A DNA stretch of 40,068 bases from Phycisphaerales bacterium UBA3158 (GTDB taxonomy: Bacteria > Planctomycetota > Phycisphaerae > Phycisphaerales > SM1A02), in NCBI GenBank assembly GCA_002364555.1, contig DEYM01000044.1:1505-41572 (forward strand). Direction: 5' to 3'. A program made the position numbers and the translations under genes. A model generated the notes under the pieces. That model made no database searches. It was given only the letters and a program-made list of their open reading frames with translations, and was not told the DNA's origin. Of this stretch, positions 1 through 8,982 are shown one piece after another; within the stretch, counting starts at the first letter, position 1, and each line of letters opens with the position of its first letter.

Positions 1-398
1 AGGGCCCCTGATGTGCGAAGAATCCTCACCAAAGCTCTCGTATCGATTCCTTCGATGGCTGGAATGCCATGATCAGCCAACCAAGGACCCAATTCCTGAG
101 TGGATCTTGAATTCGAAGCCACTTGGGATTTCTCCCGAATGACGAATCCAGCCACCTGAGGGCCATCGGATTCGACATCCTCTGGACAAATTCCATAATT
201 GCCGATCTGCGTGGCGGTCATGACCAGGATCTGCCCCGAATAACTCGGATCGGTCAAGGATTCCTGATAACCGGTCTGAGCCGTATTGAAGACAACTTCA
301 CCAACGCTCTTCTCAAGAGCATCGGAGGCCCCGAAGGAGGTCCCATGGAAAATGGTTCCATCCTCGAGTGCCAGACGGGCCGACTTGGGTTCGGTCAT
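1..398 (-). CDS. carA: Carbamoyl-phosphate synthase small subunit, N-terminal part (truncated by window edge)
   Basis: The minus strand reads from an ATG at 398 to the left edge without a stop (about 132 codons). The start MTEPKSARLALEDGT, then GEVVFNTAQTGYQE, LTDPSYSGQI and GNYG, matches the CPSase small-chain N-terminal domain. CarA supplies ammonia from glutamine to CarB for carbamoyl phosphate, the precursor of pyrimidines and arginine. The C-terminal class I glutamine amidotransferase domain with its catalytic Cys lies outside the window and cannot be checked. No strong ribosome binding site precedes the ATG. The gene is divergent from priA with about 40 bases between starts, so the two promoters must overlap or lie inside the neighbouring genes. 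Identification is firm from sequence similarity recalled for the family. Confidence 0.93.
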   Translation of the reverse strand, partial: MTEPKSARLALEDGTIFHGTSFGASDALEKSVGEVVFNTAQTGYQESLTDPSYSGQILVMTATQIGNYGICPEDVESDGPQVAGFVIREKSQVASNSRSTQELGPWLADHGIPAIEGIDTRALVRILRTSGA

Positions 399-437
399 GT
401 TCACAGCTGAAGAACAGTGTATATGGAGATCGAGCAG

Positions 438-2747
438 ATGAGTATGCTCGCAGCCATGCAGGAACTTTTTCCACAGGCAAGAGTGGGTTTCGCCAGAGTC
501 GCCGTCGAGCGTGGGCTTGATCGATATCCCGGTGGACTCACCTATGCACTGGACGAAAGCCTCGCGGATGTCGAGCCCGGCGAGCGTGTAATCGTCCCGC
601 TTGGACGTGGAAACGCCCCTACCGGTGGATATGTGGTCGAGCGGCTTGAAACCGTCGAGACTCCACAGTCGATGAAACATGTCATCAAGCGGGATTCCAC
701 TGCACCCAGACTCCCGGGGGATCTCTTGATACTCGCAGAATGGATCGCCAGCTACTACATGGCACCGCTGGGTCTGACGATTTCGGGCATGCTTCCCTCG
801 GCTGTTCGCAAGGGTACGGGCTCCGTGACCGTGCGGCTCATCGATCTTCCTGATCAGGAAACGCAGGACCGACCCAGATCACCCAAGCAGAGGCATGTCC
901 TGGAAACCATCAGTCGACTTCCTGCTGAGGAAAGGCCCATCGAACGCCGCAAGCTGGCGACACTGTGTGAACTCAAGACGTGCGGGCCGGTGGATCGACT
1001 CGTGGCCTCCGGCCATCTCGAGGAATCCAGACATACGTCGATCGAGGCTGCCTGGAGAAAGGCGACTCCGGAGACGGCCAGTCCACCGACGCCGACACCA
1101 CTGCAGCAGTCGATCATCGATGACATCACATCCGGCATGGATGACGGCTTCCAGGTTCATCTACTTCGAGGCATCACGGGTTCGGGAAAGACCGAGGTCT
1201 ACATACGGCTCATCGAACAGGTCATTGCCCGTGGCAAGATCTCTCTGGTTCTCGTTCCGGAAATCTCCCTGACACCACAGACGGGAGGGCGACTCACCAG
1301 CCGGTTTCCCGATCGCAGGATCGCCATCCTCCACTCCGGACTGACCGATGCCCAGCGAAACCAGCAATGGGCCAAGGTCGCCAACGACGAAGTTGACATC
1401 GTCGTGGGCGCCCGAAGCGCCGTCCTGGCGCCTCTGCAGCATGAGAGACTGGGATTGATCGTCGTGGACGAGGAACACGATCAGTCGTACAAACAGGATT
1501 CGACACCTCGGTATCACGGGCGTGATGTCGCGGTCAGACTGGCCCAGATGTCCAATTGCCCCGCCCTACTGGGTTCGGCCACACCATCGATCGAATCATG
1601 GGCCAATGCCACTGAACGAGGGATCTACAAGCTGCATGAAATGCTCGAACGGGCACCTGGATTGACGATTCCATCCGTTCGACTCGTGGACATGGCCCAA
1701 CAGAGACGTCATCTCTCCCCTGGACAGACCATGCTTCTTGGACCGGCCCTCGAGGAAGCCCTGCAGAAGACACTCGACGATGGTGGGCAGGCATTGCTCC
1801 TGCTCAATCGAAGAGGGTTCGCTTCGTACATCACCTGCCGCAGTCGCGGCTGCGGCTGGGTACTCAAGTGCGATCAATGCGATTCGACGATGGTGATGCA
1901 CCGACATCGCGATCTGCCTCGGGGCGGTTTCGTTCGATGTCATCATTGCCAATCGGAACAGAGAGTGCCTCGAGCATGCCAGGCCTGCGGTGGCGGACTG
2001 GGCGCCTTCGGACTTGGCACACAGCGTGTCGAGGAGTCGCTGGCCAACCGTTATGAGGCACTTGTCCCCGGCGAAACGCTGCAACGCATTGACTCGGACA
2101 CCATGAGGCGATCCGAGGATCTGCATGCCGTACTCGAGTCCTTCGGCAAGGGAATCGTGCGGGTGCTCCTGGGAACCCAGATGATCGCCAAGGGGCTCGA
2201 CTATCCCGGCGTTCGACTGGTGGGCGTCATCGACGCCGACACGTCGATCAATCTTCCCGATTTCCGGGCGTCTGAACGTACCTTCCAGCTGGTCTCGCAG
2301 GTCTGTGGACGATGCGGGCGAGGAGATCAACCCGGTACCGCCATCATCCAGACGTTGAATCCGGACGCACCGGCGATTCGACTGGCGGCGGAGAACCACT
2401 ATCGCCAGTTTGCCGACAAGGAACTGGCCGACCGAAAAGCCTGCAACCTGCCTCCGGTTCGTCGAATGGCACGATTGGTCATTTCTGATCGGGATGAGCT
2501 TCGATCCCAGTCTGAGGCAGGTCGACTCCGAACCGGTCTGGAAGAGCACCTGATGGACACCGTCGAGATTCGAGGTCCAAGCCCCTGCGTCATCACGAGG
2601 CTCTCAGGTCGATTTCGAAATCAGATAGAGCTCTACGCTTCAACTGCCCATGCCCTGCATGGCTCGCTTTCCAAGGCTCGAGACGCTGGGTTGTTCGATC
2701 GAGCGGACCGGGTCACCATCGACATGGACCCCATCGCACTCATGTAG
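438..2747 (+). CDS. priA: Primosomal protein N' (replication restart helicase PriA)
   Basis: A 769-residue protein with PriA features in order: Walker A GITGSGKT at about 245-252, the DEEH box at about 344-347, motif III GSATPS, then a Cys-rich zinc-binding block starting near residue 467 (CRSRGCGW, CDQC, CHHC, CQACGGG), and the helicase C-terminal motifs GTQMIAKGLDYP and CGRCGRG. PriA unwinds forked DNA and reloads the replisome at stalled forks. Length is slightly above the usual 730. I chose the ATG at 438 because GGAG lies 9 bases upstream; an in-frame GTG at 417 and ATGs at 423 and 444 are alternatives. It is divergent from carA. The family call is near certain; the exact start is not. 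Confidence 0.96.
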   Translation: MSMLAAMQELFPQARVGFARVAVERGLDRYPGGLTYALDESLADVEPGERVIVPLGRGNAPTGGYVVERLETVETPQSMKHVIKRDSTAPRLPGDLLILAEWIASYYMAPLGLTISGMLPSAVRKGTGSVTVRLIDLPDQETQDRPRSPKQRHVLETISRLPAEERPIERRKLATLCELKTCGPVDRLVASGHLEESRHTSIEAAWRKATPETASPPTPTPLQQSIIDDITSGMDDGFQVHLLRGITGSGKTEVYIRLIEQVIARGKISLVLVPEISLTPQTGGRLTSRFPDRRIAILHSGLTDAQRNQQWAKVANDEVDIVVGARSAVLAPLQHERLGLIVVDEEHDQSYKQDSTPRYHGRDVAVRLAQMSNCPALLGSATPSIESWANATERGIYKLHEMLERAPGLTIPSVRLVDMAQQRRHLSPGQTMLLGPALEEALQKTLDDGGQALLLLNRRGFASYITCRSRGCGWVLKCDQCDSTMVMHRHRDLPRGGFVRCHHCQSEQRVPRACQACGGGLGAFGLGTQRVEESLANRYEALVPGETLQRIDSDTMRRSEDLHAVLESFGKGIVRVLLGTQMIAKGLDYPGVRLVGVIDADTSINLPDFRASERTFQLVSQVCGRCGRGDQPGTAIIQTLNPDAPAIRLAAENHYRQFADKELADRKACNLPPVRRMARLVISDRDELRSQSEAGRLRTGLEEHLMDTVEIRGPSPCVITRLSGRFRNQIELYASTAHALHGSLSKARDAGLFDRADRVTIDMDPIALM

Positions 2748-2807
2748 GGGGCAGAAGACACAAATCGAGGTCGGATTGAAGCCCTTCCACCTCTTCCAAG
2801 CGCCTTC

Positions 2808-2827
2808 ATCATGCTAGAATGGCGTTT
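2808..2827 (+). promoter_or_regulatory. Possible -10 element upstream of sucA
   Basis: TAGAAT at 2815-2820 matches the sigma-70 -10 consensus at 5 of 6 positions and lies 20 bases before the chosen sucA start, which would give a leader of roughly 13 bases. No convincing -35 box is visible at normal spacing. Weak call based on one hexamer. Confidence 0.25.
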
Positions 2828-2839
2828 TTCTGCAATCAC

Positions 2840-5641
2840 ATGAGCGACCAACCACACCAACCCGCCAAAGACCCAGCCCCAGCGGCTCCATCCATCAATG
2901 GATGGAATGGTGCCTATGTCGATGAACTCTATGAACAATGGCAGACGCAACCAGAATCCGTCTCCGAGCAATGGAATACATTCTTCGAGGGATTTGATCT
3001 TGGCTATCGCGTTCCGACGGAAGCCGGTCTGGATGATGGCGCACCAATCAATCAGGTGCAGCTCGCCGTCGACAAGCTGATCCATCGGTATCGCGATGTC
3101 GGTCATCTGGCTGCCAATCTCGACCCGCTTCAACTGCATGAACGAGCCTGCCGGGACCTCGACCCCGCATCGGTCGGCCTTGGTGAAAGCGATCTCGACA
3201 AGACCGTCCAGACTGGTGATCTTCCACTGGAGGACACGGCCAGAGTCCGGGATGTCATCGATTTCCTGCAACGAACATGGTGCGGATCACTGGGCGCCGA
3301 GATCTCCCACATTCGAGATGACGAAAGACGTCAATGGCTGACTCAGTACATCGAGAAGATCGGCGGCGATTCAAATACCGGTGAAGAGATCCAGAAACGC
3401 ATCCTCAGGGAACTCCAGCAGGCCACCGGCCTGGAACGATTCCTGATGCGTCGGTACATCGGCAAGAAGTGGTTCAGTCTCGAAGGCTGCGAGACACTCA
3501 TTCCGATGCTCAACGAACTTCTGGTCGCAGCCTCCAATGACGATGTGAAGGAAATCGCATTCGGCATGGCACATCGTGGACGCATCAACGTGCTGGTCAA
3601 CATCCTCGAGAAAAGCTACGACCAGTTGTTCACCGAATTCGAGGAAGCCTGGACGGAGGACTTCATCGGAGCCGGTGGCGATGTGAAATACCATCGCGGC
3701 TACAGCAGCGACGTCGAGACCGACGCCGGAAAGCCGCTGCATCTGTCCATGTCGTCGAATCCATCCCATCTGGAATGGGGACACCCCGTCGTGATCGGTC
3801 GAGCCCGTGCCAAACAGAGGCTTCGCGGTGATTCGGATCGTACGAGCAGCGTACCGGTACTCATTCACGGCGACTCCTCCCTTCCCGGACAGGGCATCAC
3901 CCAGGAACTGACCAATCTGGCCAGACTCAAGGGATACCGAGTCGGTGGATCGATCCACATGGTGATCAACAATCAGATCGGCTTCACGCTTGAACACGAG
4001 CAGGCCTTCAGTGGCATCTACTGCACCGATTTCATGCGAGGCATGGACATTCCCGTCTTCCATGTGAACTCCCGTGATCCGGAGATGGCCATCGCCGTGA
4101 TGCTGATGGCCTATGAATATCGAAAGACCTTCCAGGAAGATGTCGTCATCGATCTCTGGGGCTTCCGGAAGTTCGGACACAACGAGACGGACGAACCCTC
4201 CTTCACCAATCCGCTCATGGCCGAAGCCATCAAGCGAACGCCTTCGATCCTCGACACCTATGCCCAGTCGCTGACTGAAGCAGGAGTCGTTGGAAGCGAG
4301 GAATCCGATCAGACCACCCAACGGCTGATGGAGTTGATGGATGAAGCCCAGCAACGCATCAAGCAGCAACCCGTCCGACCCACGCCCATGGCCATGGACG
4401 ACCACTCCACGTGGGCCGGATTCTCACTCGACTACGACCATGAACCGGTACCGACATCGGTACCCAGAACCAGACTCCAGCAGATCTGCGAAGCACTGGG
4501 CACCGTGCCCGAAGGGTTCTCCCTCCATCGAAAGCTCGAGAGGATCCTCGACAATCGAAGCAAGGCCATCTCCGACGATCTTCCACTGGACTGGGCGATG
4601 GGAGAACTGCTGGCGCTTGGATCGCTTCTTGGTGAAGGGGACGACATCCGCTTCACCGGCGAAGACTGCCAACGTGGAACATTCAGTCATCGTCACGCCG
4701 TCCTCTTCGATGGCAAGACCGGTGAACCATGGGTGTCGCTGAACCATCTCGGTGACCAGCAGGGCCAGTTGTGCATCTACAACACGCCTGTCACCGAAGG
4801 AGGCTGCATCGGCTTCGAATACGGCTACTCCCTGGGCGATCCCAACATGCTGGTCATGTGGGAGGCCCAGTTCGGCGACTTCGCCAATGCCGGACAGGTC
4901 TACTTCGATCAGTTCATTGCGTCCGCCCAGAAGAAATGGGGTCGCAGCAGCGGCCTGGTGTGCCTGCTTCCACACGGATACGAAGGCATGGGACCTGAAC
5001 ATTCCTCAGCACGAATCGAGCGATTCCTCCAACTCTGCGCGGACGAGAACATGGAGATCGTCAATCCGACGACACCAGCCCAGATGTTCCATCTTCTCCG
5101 CAGGCAGATGCTCCGCAGCTTCCGCAAGCCGTTGATCGTGTTCACCCCCAAGAGTCTGCTCAGGCATCCGAAGGCCACTTCCAGTGTTTCCGATCTGGTC
5201 GATCGGGGTTTCCAACGAATCATCGATGAGACCGATCTCGATGGGACCATCCCGTCCAAGGCCGAGTCCGTTCTCATCTGCAGCGGCAAGATCTACTACG
5301 ACTTGATGAAGTATCGCGAGGAATCGGAAGAGACCTCCTGCCCGGTCGTTCGAATGGAACAGCTCTATCCCTTCCCCGAATCGGAGGTCCGAGCTCTGCT
5401 GGAGAGATATCCGAACGCCGAGTTCTCATGGGTTCAGGAAGAGCCGCAGAACAACGGCGCATGGTGGTTCGTCTCCGATTGGTTCCGACAGAATCTTGAT
5501 CGAACGATCCACTACATCGGAAGACCAGCCAACGACTCGCCAGCCGTTGGTTCATCCGGGATCCATCGTGAAGAACAGGATGCCATCCTGGCACGGGCGT
5601 TCCGTGCCGAAGACTCCACGCCCGTTTCCACCAAACGTTGA
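2840..5641 (+). CDS. sucA: 2-oxoglutarate dehydrogenase E1 component
   Basis: E1 decarboxylates 2-oxoglutarate with thiamine diphosphate and passes the succinyl group to the lipoyl arm of SucB in the TCA cycle. With the ATG at 2840 the protein has 933 residues, the same length as E. coli SucA. The N-terminal OGDH-specific segment is present (NGAYVDELYEQW, then a Q-W-N-T-F-F run). Core motifs include FGMAHRGRINVL, SSNPSHLEWG, HGDSSLPGQG and NNQIGFT, and in the C-terminal half WEAQFGDFANAGQ and LLPHGYEGMGPEHSS. An in-frame ATG at 2819 is possible, but the residues it adds resemble nothing in the family. The E2 gene follows after 24 bases, so the two are almost surely co-transcribed. No E3 gene is adjacent. 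Confidence 0.97.
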   Translation: MSDQPHQPAKDPAPAAPSINGWNGAYVDELYEQWQTQPESVSEQWNTFFEGFDLGYRVPTEAGLDDGAPINQVQLAVDKLIHRYRDVGHLAANLDPLQLHERACRDLDPASVGLGESDLDKTVQTGDLPLEDTARVRDVIDFLQRTWCGSLGAEISHIRDDERRQWLTQYIEKIGGDSNTGEEIQKRILRELQQATGLERFLMRRYIGKKWFSLEGCETLIPMLNELLVAASNDDVKEIAFGMAHRGRINVLVNILEKSYDQLFTEFEEAWTEDFIGAGGDVKYHRGYSSDVETDAGKPLHLSMSSNPSHLEWGHPVVIGRARAKQRLRGDSDRTSSVPVLIHGDSSLPGQGITQELTNLARLKGYRVGGSIHMVINNQIGFTLEHEQAFSGIYCTDFMRGMDIPVFHVNSRDPEMAIAVMLMAYEYRKTFQEDVVIDLWGFRKFGHNETDEPSFTNPLMAEAIKRTPSILDTYAQSLTEAGVVGSEESDQTTQRLMELMDEAQQRIKQQPVRPTPMAMDDHSTWAGFSLDYDHEPVPTSVPRTRLQQICEALGTVPEGFSLHRKLERILDNRSKAISDDLPLDWAMGELLALGSLLGEGDDIRFTGEDCQRGTFSHRHAVLFDGKTGEPWVSLNHLGDQQGQLCIYNTPVTEGGCIGFEYGYSLGDPNMLVMWEAQFGDFANAGQVYFDQFIASAQKKWGRSSGLVCLLPHGYEGMGPEHSSARIERFLQLCADENMEIVNPTTPAQMFHLLRRQMLRSFRKPLIVFTPKSLLRHPKATSSVSDLVDRGFQRIIDETDLDGTIPSKAESVLICSGKIYYDLMKYREESEETSCPVVRMEQLYPFPESEVRALLERYPNAEFSWVQEEPQNNGAWWFVSDWFRQNLDRTIHYIGRPANDSPAVGSSGIHREEQDAILARAFRAEDSTPVSTKR

Positions 5642-5665
5642 CACTAGATCCAGGAGCAGTGATTC

Positions 5666-6934
5666 ATGCCTGTTGAGATCGTCATTCCGAGCCTGGGAGA
5701 ATCCATCACCGAAATCCGTCTCGGCCAATGGCTGAAGCAGGATGGAGACTGGGTCAATCAAGACGAGTCCCTGGTCGAGGTCGAATCGGACAAGGTCACG
5801 CAGGAACTTCCCGCTCCGACATCGGGTGCGTTGAAGATCACCGAAATCGAAGGCGCCGATCTGCCCATCGGTGCGACCATCGGATCAATCGATACCGAGG
5901 CGACCAAGCCGGCGACTTCCGAACCAGCGGCCCCATCGACCCCTGAAGTATCCGCCGTCAGCGAACCCGCACCCGCGGCGACTCCGATCGCTCCACAGGC
6001 GACACGAGTCGAGATCGCGACTGAATCCGCTGCCGCCTCGACACCTGTCCGCGCCACATCCATGGCGAAGAAGATCGCCGAAGATCGTGGTGTCCCACTC
6101 ACCGGCATACATGGTTCCGGAACTCAGGGCCGCATCATGAAGGCCGATGTGCTCTCCGCACCAGCGTCCGGTTCGTCGATTCAATCGACCGATCCGAATG
6201 CACAGCCCCTGGCCATCGACGGCGGACGTGGCGTGCGACGCAAGCGAATGAGCAAACTTCGCATGCGAATCGCCGAACGGCTCGTCGCTGCCCAGCACAA
6301 CGCGGCCATGCTCACCACGTTCAATGAAGCAGACATGTCCGCCGTGATCGCCATGCGATCACTCCACAAGGAAGAATTCAACGATCAGCATGGAGTCAAG
6401 CTCGGCTTCATGTCCTTCTTCGCCCGAGCGTGCGTCAGCGCCCTCAAGCAGGTGCCCGCGATCAACGCCTTCATCGATGGAGATGAACTCGAGTTCCACG
6501 ACTACGTCGACCTGTCCGTGGCGGTCGGAACCGATCGCGGCCTGGTCGTCCCGGTGATTCGTGACGCCAATCGAAAATCATTCGCCCAGATCGAGGGGGA
6601 CATCGCCTCCTTGGCCGATCGTGCCCGAAAGGGGCAGCTCTCCGTCGAGGACATGACCGGTGGCACCTTCACGATCAGCAACGGCGGCGTCTATGGATCG
6701 ATGATGTCGACCCCGATCCTGAACCCCCCCCAGTCGGGCATCCTGGGACTTCACCGTATCCAGAAGCGGCCGATGGAGGATCCGGACAATCCCGGACAGA
6801 TCGTCCTGCGTCCGATGATGTATCTGGCCCTCAGCTACGACCATCGCGTCGTGGATGGCAGCGAAGCCGTCAGTTTCCTCGTGCATGTGAAGAACTGCAT
6901 CGAGGATCCGGAACGCCTTCTGCTGGGACTCTGA
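5666..6934 (+). CDS. sucB: Dihydrolipoyllysine-residue succinyltransferase (2-oxoglutarate dehydrogenase E2)
   Basis: A 422-residue E2 subunit. One lipoyl domain occupies about residues 1-77, with the lipoylated Lys43 in VESDKVTQ. An Ala/Pro-rich linker follows (about 78-125). The peripheral subunit-binding domain (about 128-162) contains AKKIAEDRGV and GSGTQGRIMKADV. The catalytic acyltransferase domain ends with the active-site motif DHRVVDG (His393). The start MPVEIVIPSLGESITE is typical of succinyltransferases rather than acetyltransferases, and sucA lies directly upstream. A purine-rich AGGAG precedes the ATG at suitable spacing. The gene for rsmH starts 5 bases after the stop, so the unit may read on into the cell-wall cluster. 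Confidence 0.96.
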   Translation: MPVEIVIPSLGESITEIRLGQWLKQDGDWVNQDESLVEVESDKVTQELPAPTSGALKITEIEGADLPIGATIGSIDTEATKPATSEPAAPSTPEVSAVSEPAPAATPIAPQATRVEIATESAAASTPVRATSMAKKIAEDRGVPLTGIHGSGTQGRIMKADVLSAPASGSSIQSTDPNAQPLAIDGGRGVRRKRMSKLRMRIAERLVAAQHNAAMLTTFNEADMSAVIAMRSLHKEEFNDQHGVKLGFMSFFARACVSALKQVPAINAFIDGDELEFHDYVDLSVAVGTDRGLVVPVIRDANRKSFAQIEGDIASLADRARKGQLSVEDMTGGTFTISNGGVYGSMMSTPILNPPQSGILGLHRIQKRPMEDPDNPGQIVLRPMMYLALSYDHRVVDGSEAVSFLVHVKNCIEDPERLLLGL

Positions 6935-6939
6935 TCGAC

Positions 6940-7884
6940 GTGGCCCGAATCGAACACGGACATGTGCCAGTTCTTCTCGAAGAGATCGTGGAAACACTGG
7001 CACCAAAGCCAGGAGACGTGGTCGTCGACTGCACGCTTGGCCGAGGAGGCCATGCCCTGGCGATGGGCAGGAGAATAGGATCAGAAGGCCTGATCATCGG
7101 GATCGATCGAGACCCCGACAATCTCACGTACGCCAGAAGTCGTCTTGATGAGGAAGGCATTCCCTGTCACACCATCCATGATTCCTTTGTCGCCATCACA
7201 CGCCATCTCGCGAAGCTGGACCGTCGAGTCGATGTGATCCTGGCTGATCTGGGTGTTTCATCCAATCAACTGGACACATCGACACGTGGATTCGGTTTTC
7301 AGGACGACTCCCCGCTGGACATGCGACTCGATCACTCGGGCAACTGTGAAGACGCCCAGAAACTGCTGGCTCGAATCAGCCAGCAGGAATTGACTGAATT
7401 GATCCGAACCTATGGCGAAGATCCCTTTGCGGCCGCCATTGCCAGAAAGATCGTCATCGCCAGGGAAACGGAACCGATCAAGACCACTCGCCAGCTTTCA
7501 GATCTTGTCAAAGCGGCCTACGGCCCCAAGGCTCATTCGTCGAGAGTCCATCCGGCAACCCGCACGTTCATGGCTCTGAGGATCGCCATCAACGAGGAGA
7601 TTCCAGCGCTCGAGACCCTTTTGGATCTGATCAGTCGGGGCTGCGAGAAGGCGTCGAGGGATGGCTGGATCAATCAGAATGCCCGAATCGGCATTATTTC
7701 CTTTCACAGCCTCGAGGATCGACCAGTCAAACAGGCCTTTGCCAGATGGCAGAAACAGGGGCTGACAACGGGTTTAACCAGTGGAGTTGTCCGACCTGGA
7801 GAGGCTGAAATCAACGCCAACCCGAGAAGTCGGTCAGCAAAGTTCAGAGCGGTTCAGGTTACAGGGCCCAATAGGCCGAAATAA
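6940..7884 (+). CDS. rsmH: 16S rRNA (cytosine(1402)-N(4))-methyltransferase RsmH
   Basis: RsmH (formerly MraW) methylates N4 of C1402 in 16S rRNA and usually leads the division/cell-wall (dcw) cluster. The 314-residue length is normal. Diagnostic motifs are HVPVLLEEIVE at the N-terminus, the SAM-binding DCTLGRGGHA, ADLGVSSNQLD followed by GFGFQDDSPLDMRLD, and FHSLEDRPVKQAF near the C-terminus. The start is a GTG at 6940, five bases after the sucB stop, and it fits the family N-terminus. No mraZ is seen upstream; its usual place is taken by sucAB. Confidence 0.97.
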   Translation: MARIEHGHVPVLLEEIVETLAPKPGDVVVDCTLGRGGHALAMGRRIGSEGLIIGIDRDPDNLTYARSRLDEEGIPCHTIHDSFVAITRHLAKLDRRVDVILADLGVSSNQLDTSTRGFGFQDDSPLDMRLDHSGNCEDAQKLLARISQQELTELIRTYGEDPFAAAIARKIVIARETEPIKTTRQLSDLVKAAYGPKAHSSRVHPATRTFMALRIAINEEIPALETLLDLISRGCEKASRDGWINQNARIGIISFHSLEDRPVKQAFARWQKQGLTTGLTSGVVRPGEAEINANPRSRSAKFRAVQVTGPNRPK

Positions 7885-7995
7885 GAGGATGGAACTGCCA
7901 TCAAAGTGGCTTCGGTCATCGCATGGAAGCGATACCGGGTCGATCAGGCACAGGATTTGCCGGATTCCTCCGGCTACGCATGGATGCGGGAGTCA

Positions 7996-8697
7996 ATGAC
8001 TCGAGAGAACAAGCTGGCTTTGATTGTCGGGTTCGGACTGGTGCTCTTCATGGGCATTCTGGTCTCCGATCACCTCTCCACCGCTCGTAGAGAAGCCTCT
8101 GCGTCGCTCCAGATGAATACTGGACTCAGCCGACAGGCGATGGTCCCCGGCCAAGGCTGGCTGGTCTATGGAGTCGCTCAGGAATCATCTGGTGAGGAAG
8201 CGGCCACCGCCCTCCAGATACGGCAGGAGTCCGCTCACCCATCGGACATGGAACGTTCGATACCGATTGCGGACCCCACCGAGCACTCCCCACACCATGT
8301 GGTCGGCGCGGGCGATACCCTGCAGTCCATCTGCAAGCGGCACTACGGAACGCCCCATCTCGATCTCGCCCTGGCTCGCTACAACCGTATTCCTGATCCC
8401 AACCGACTGGCCGTACGCACTCGCCTGCTGTTGCCCAGTGCTCTGGTGCTCAATGGCTCCGATACGTCCATCATCAGCCCACGAGAGAATGCCCCCATCC
8501 CCAAAGCCGCTCCTGTTCAAGAGGAGCCGATGGGTGCCTACGAGGTCCAGTCCGGCGACACACTCTCCGAACTGGCCCAGAAGCTTCTCGGGTCCGCCCG
8601 GGAGACCACTCGACTCTATGAACTCAATCGTGATGTTCTTCGAGATCAGAACGACCTGCGAGTGGGTGCGTCGCTTCGCTATCCGCTGTCCAACTGA
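7996..8697 (+). CDS. Membrane-anchored protein with two LysM domains
   Basis: The protein has a short cytoplasmic start, one membrane segment (about residues 8-24, LALIVGFGLVLFMGILV) and a periplasmic part with two LysM domains. The first contains HVVGAGDTLQSICKRHYG and ARYNRIPDPNRL; the second, at the C-terminus, contains YEVQSGDTLSELAQKLLG and LYELNRDVL. LysM domains bind N-acetylglucosamine of peptidoglycan. I chose the ATG at 7996, which has GGGAG just upstream; the frame stays open back to a GTG at 7906 and an ATG at 7984. It sits between rsmH and a small FtsL-like gene before ftsI, so a role in septal wall synthesis is a reasonable inference. I know of no named dcw gene of this architecture at this place. 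Confidence 0.85.
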   Translation: MTRENKLALIVGFGLVLFMGILVSDHLSTARREASASLQMNTGLSRQAMVPGQGWLVYGVAQESSGEEAATALQIRQESAHPSDMERSIPIADPTEHSPHHVVGAGDTLQSICKRHYGTPHLDLALARYNRIPDPNRLAVRTRLLLPSALVLNGSDTSIISPRENAPIPKAAPVQEEPMGAYEVQSGDTLSELAQKLLGSARETTRLYELNRDVLRDQNDLRVGASLRYPLSN

Positions 8698-8709
8698 GAA
8701 CCCGAAACG

Positions 8710-8982
8710 ATGACTGCCAAGATCTTGTTGATACTGCTGGGACTGGGCGCCACGGCGATGGCCTTGCTCGCCCAGCGTCAGCAACGCATCGACACCGCCT
8801 ACGAGCTCACCAGAATTCACTCGAGATGTGATGACATTCGAACATCACTCTGGGATGTCAGACGTTCCATCGCCCAGGAAATCGTGCTCATGAAACCCGA
8901 GGACGATTCGAGTGATGAGTCCAGCGTGCCCAAGATCGTCCAGAATCAGCCAGATGACCAGGATGGCATCAATGGCGGATAA
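8710..8982 (+). CDS. Small single-span coiled-coil membrane protein, FtsL-like
   Basis: A 90-residue protein: Met-Thr-Ala-Lys, then one hydrophobic segment (about residues 5-21), then a charged stretch with heptad-like spacing (about 22-60, RQQRIDTAYELTRIHSRC and following) and an acidic, disordered tail. This is the topology of FtsL, the bitopic divisome protein that recruits FtsI/FtsW, and it lies exactly where ftsL is found in dcw clusters, between rsmH and ftsI. FtsL sequences diverge so strongly that similarity alone seldom identifies them, so the call rests on size, topology and position. Its 3' end overlaps the ftsI start by 11 bases, suggesting translational coupling. Confidence 0.7.
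   Translation: MTAKILLILLGLGATAMALLAQRQQRIDTAYELTRIHSRCDDIRTSLWDVRRSIAQEIVLMKPEDDSSDESSVPKIVQNQPDDQDGINGG

Noticed and set aside
1596..2549. Long open frame on the minus strand opposite priA
   Set aside because: It lies wholly inside priA, which has unambiguous helicase and zinc motifs; the minus-strand product resembles no protein and follows from the GC-biased codon use.
5585..5600. TGGCAC sequence that resembles a sigma-54 -24 box
   Set aside because: The -12 element TTGC is missing at the correct spacing, and it lies inside sucA. Other TGGCAC occurrences also fail.
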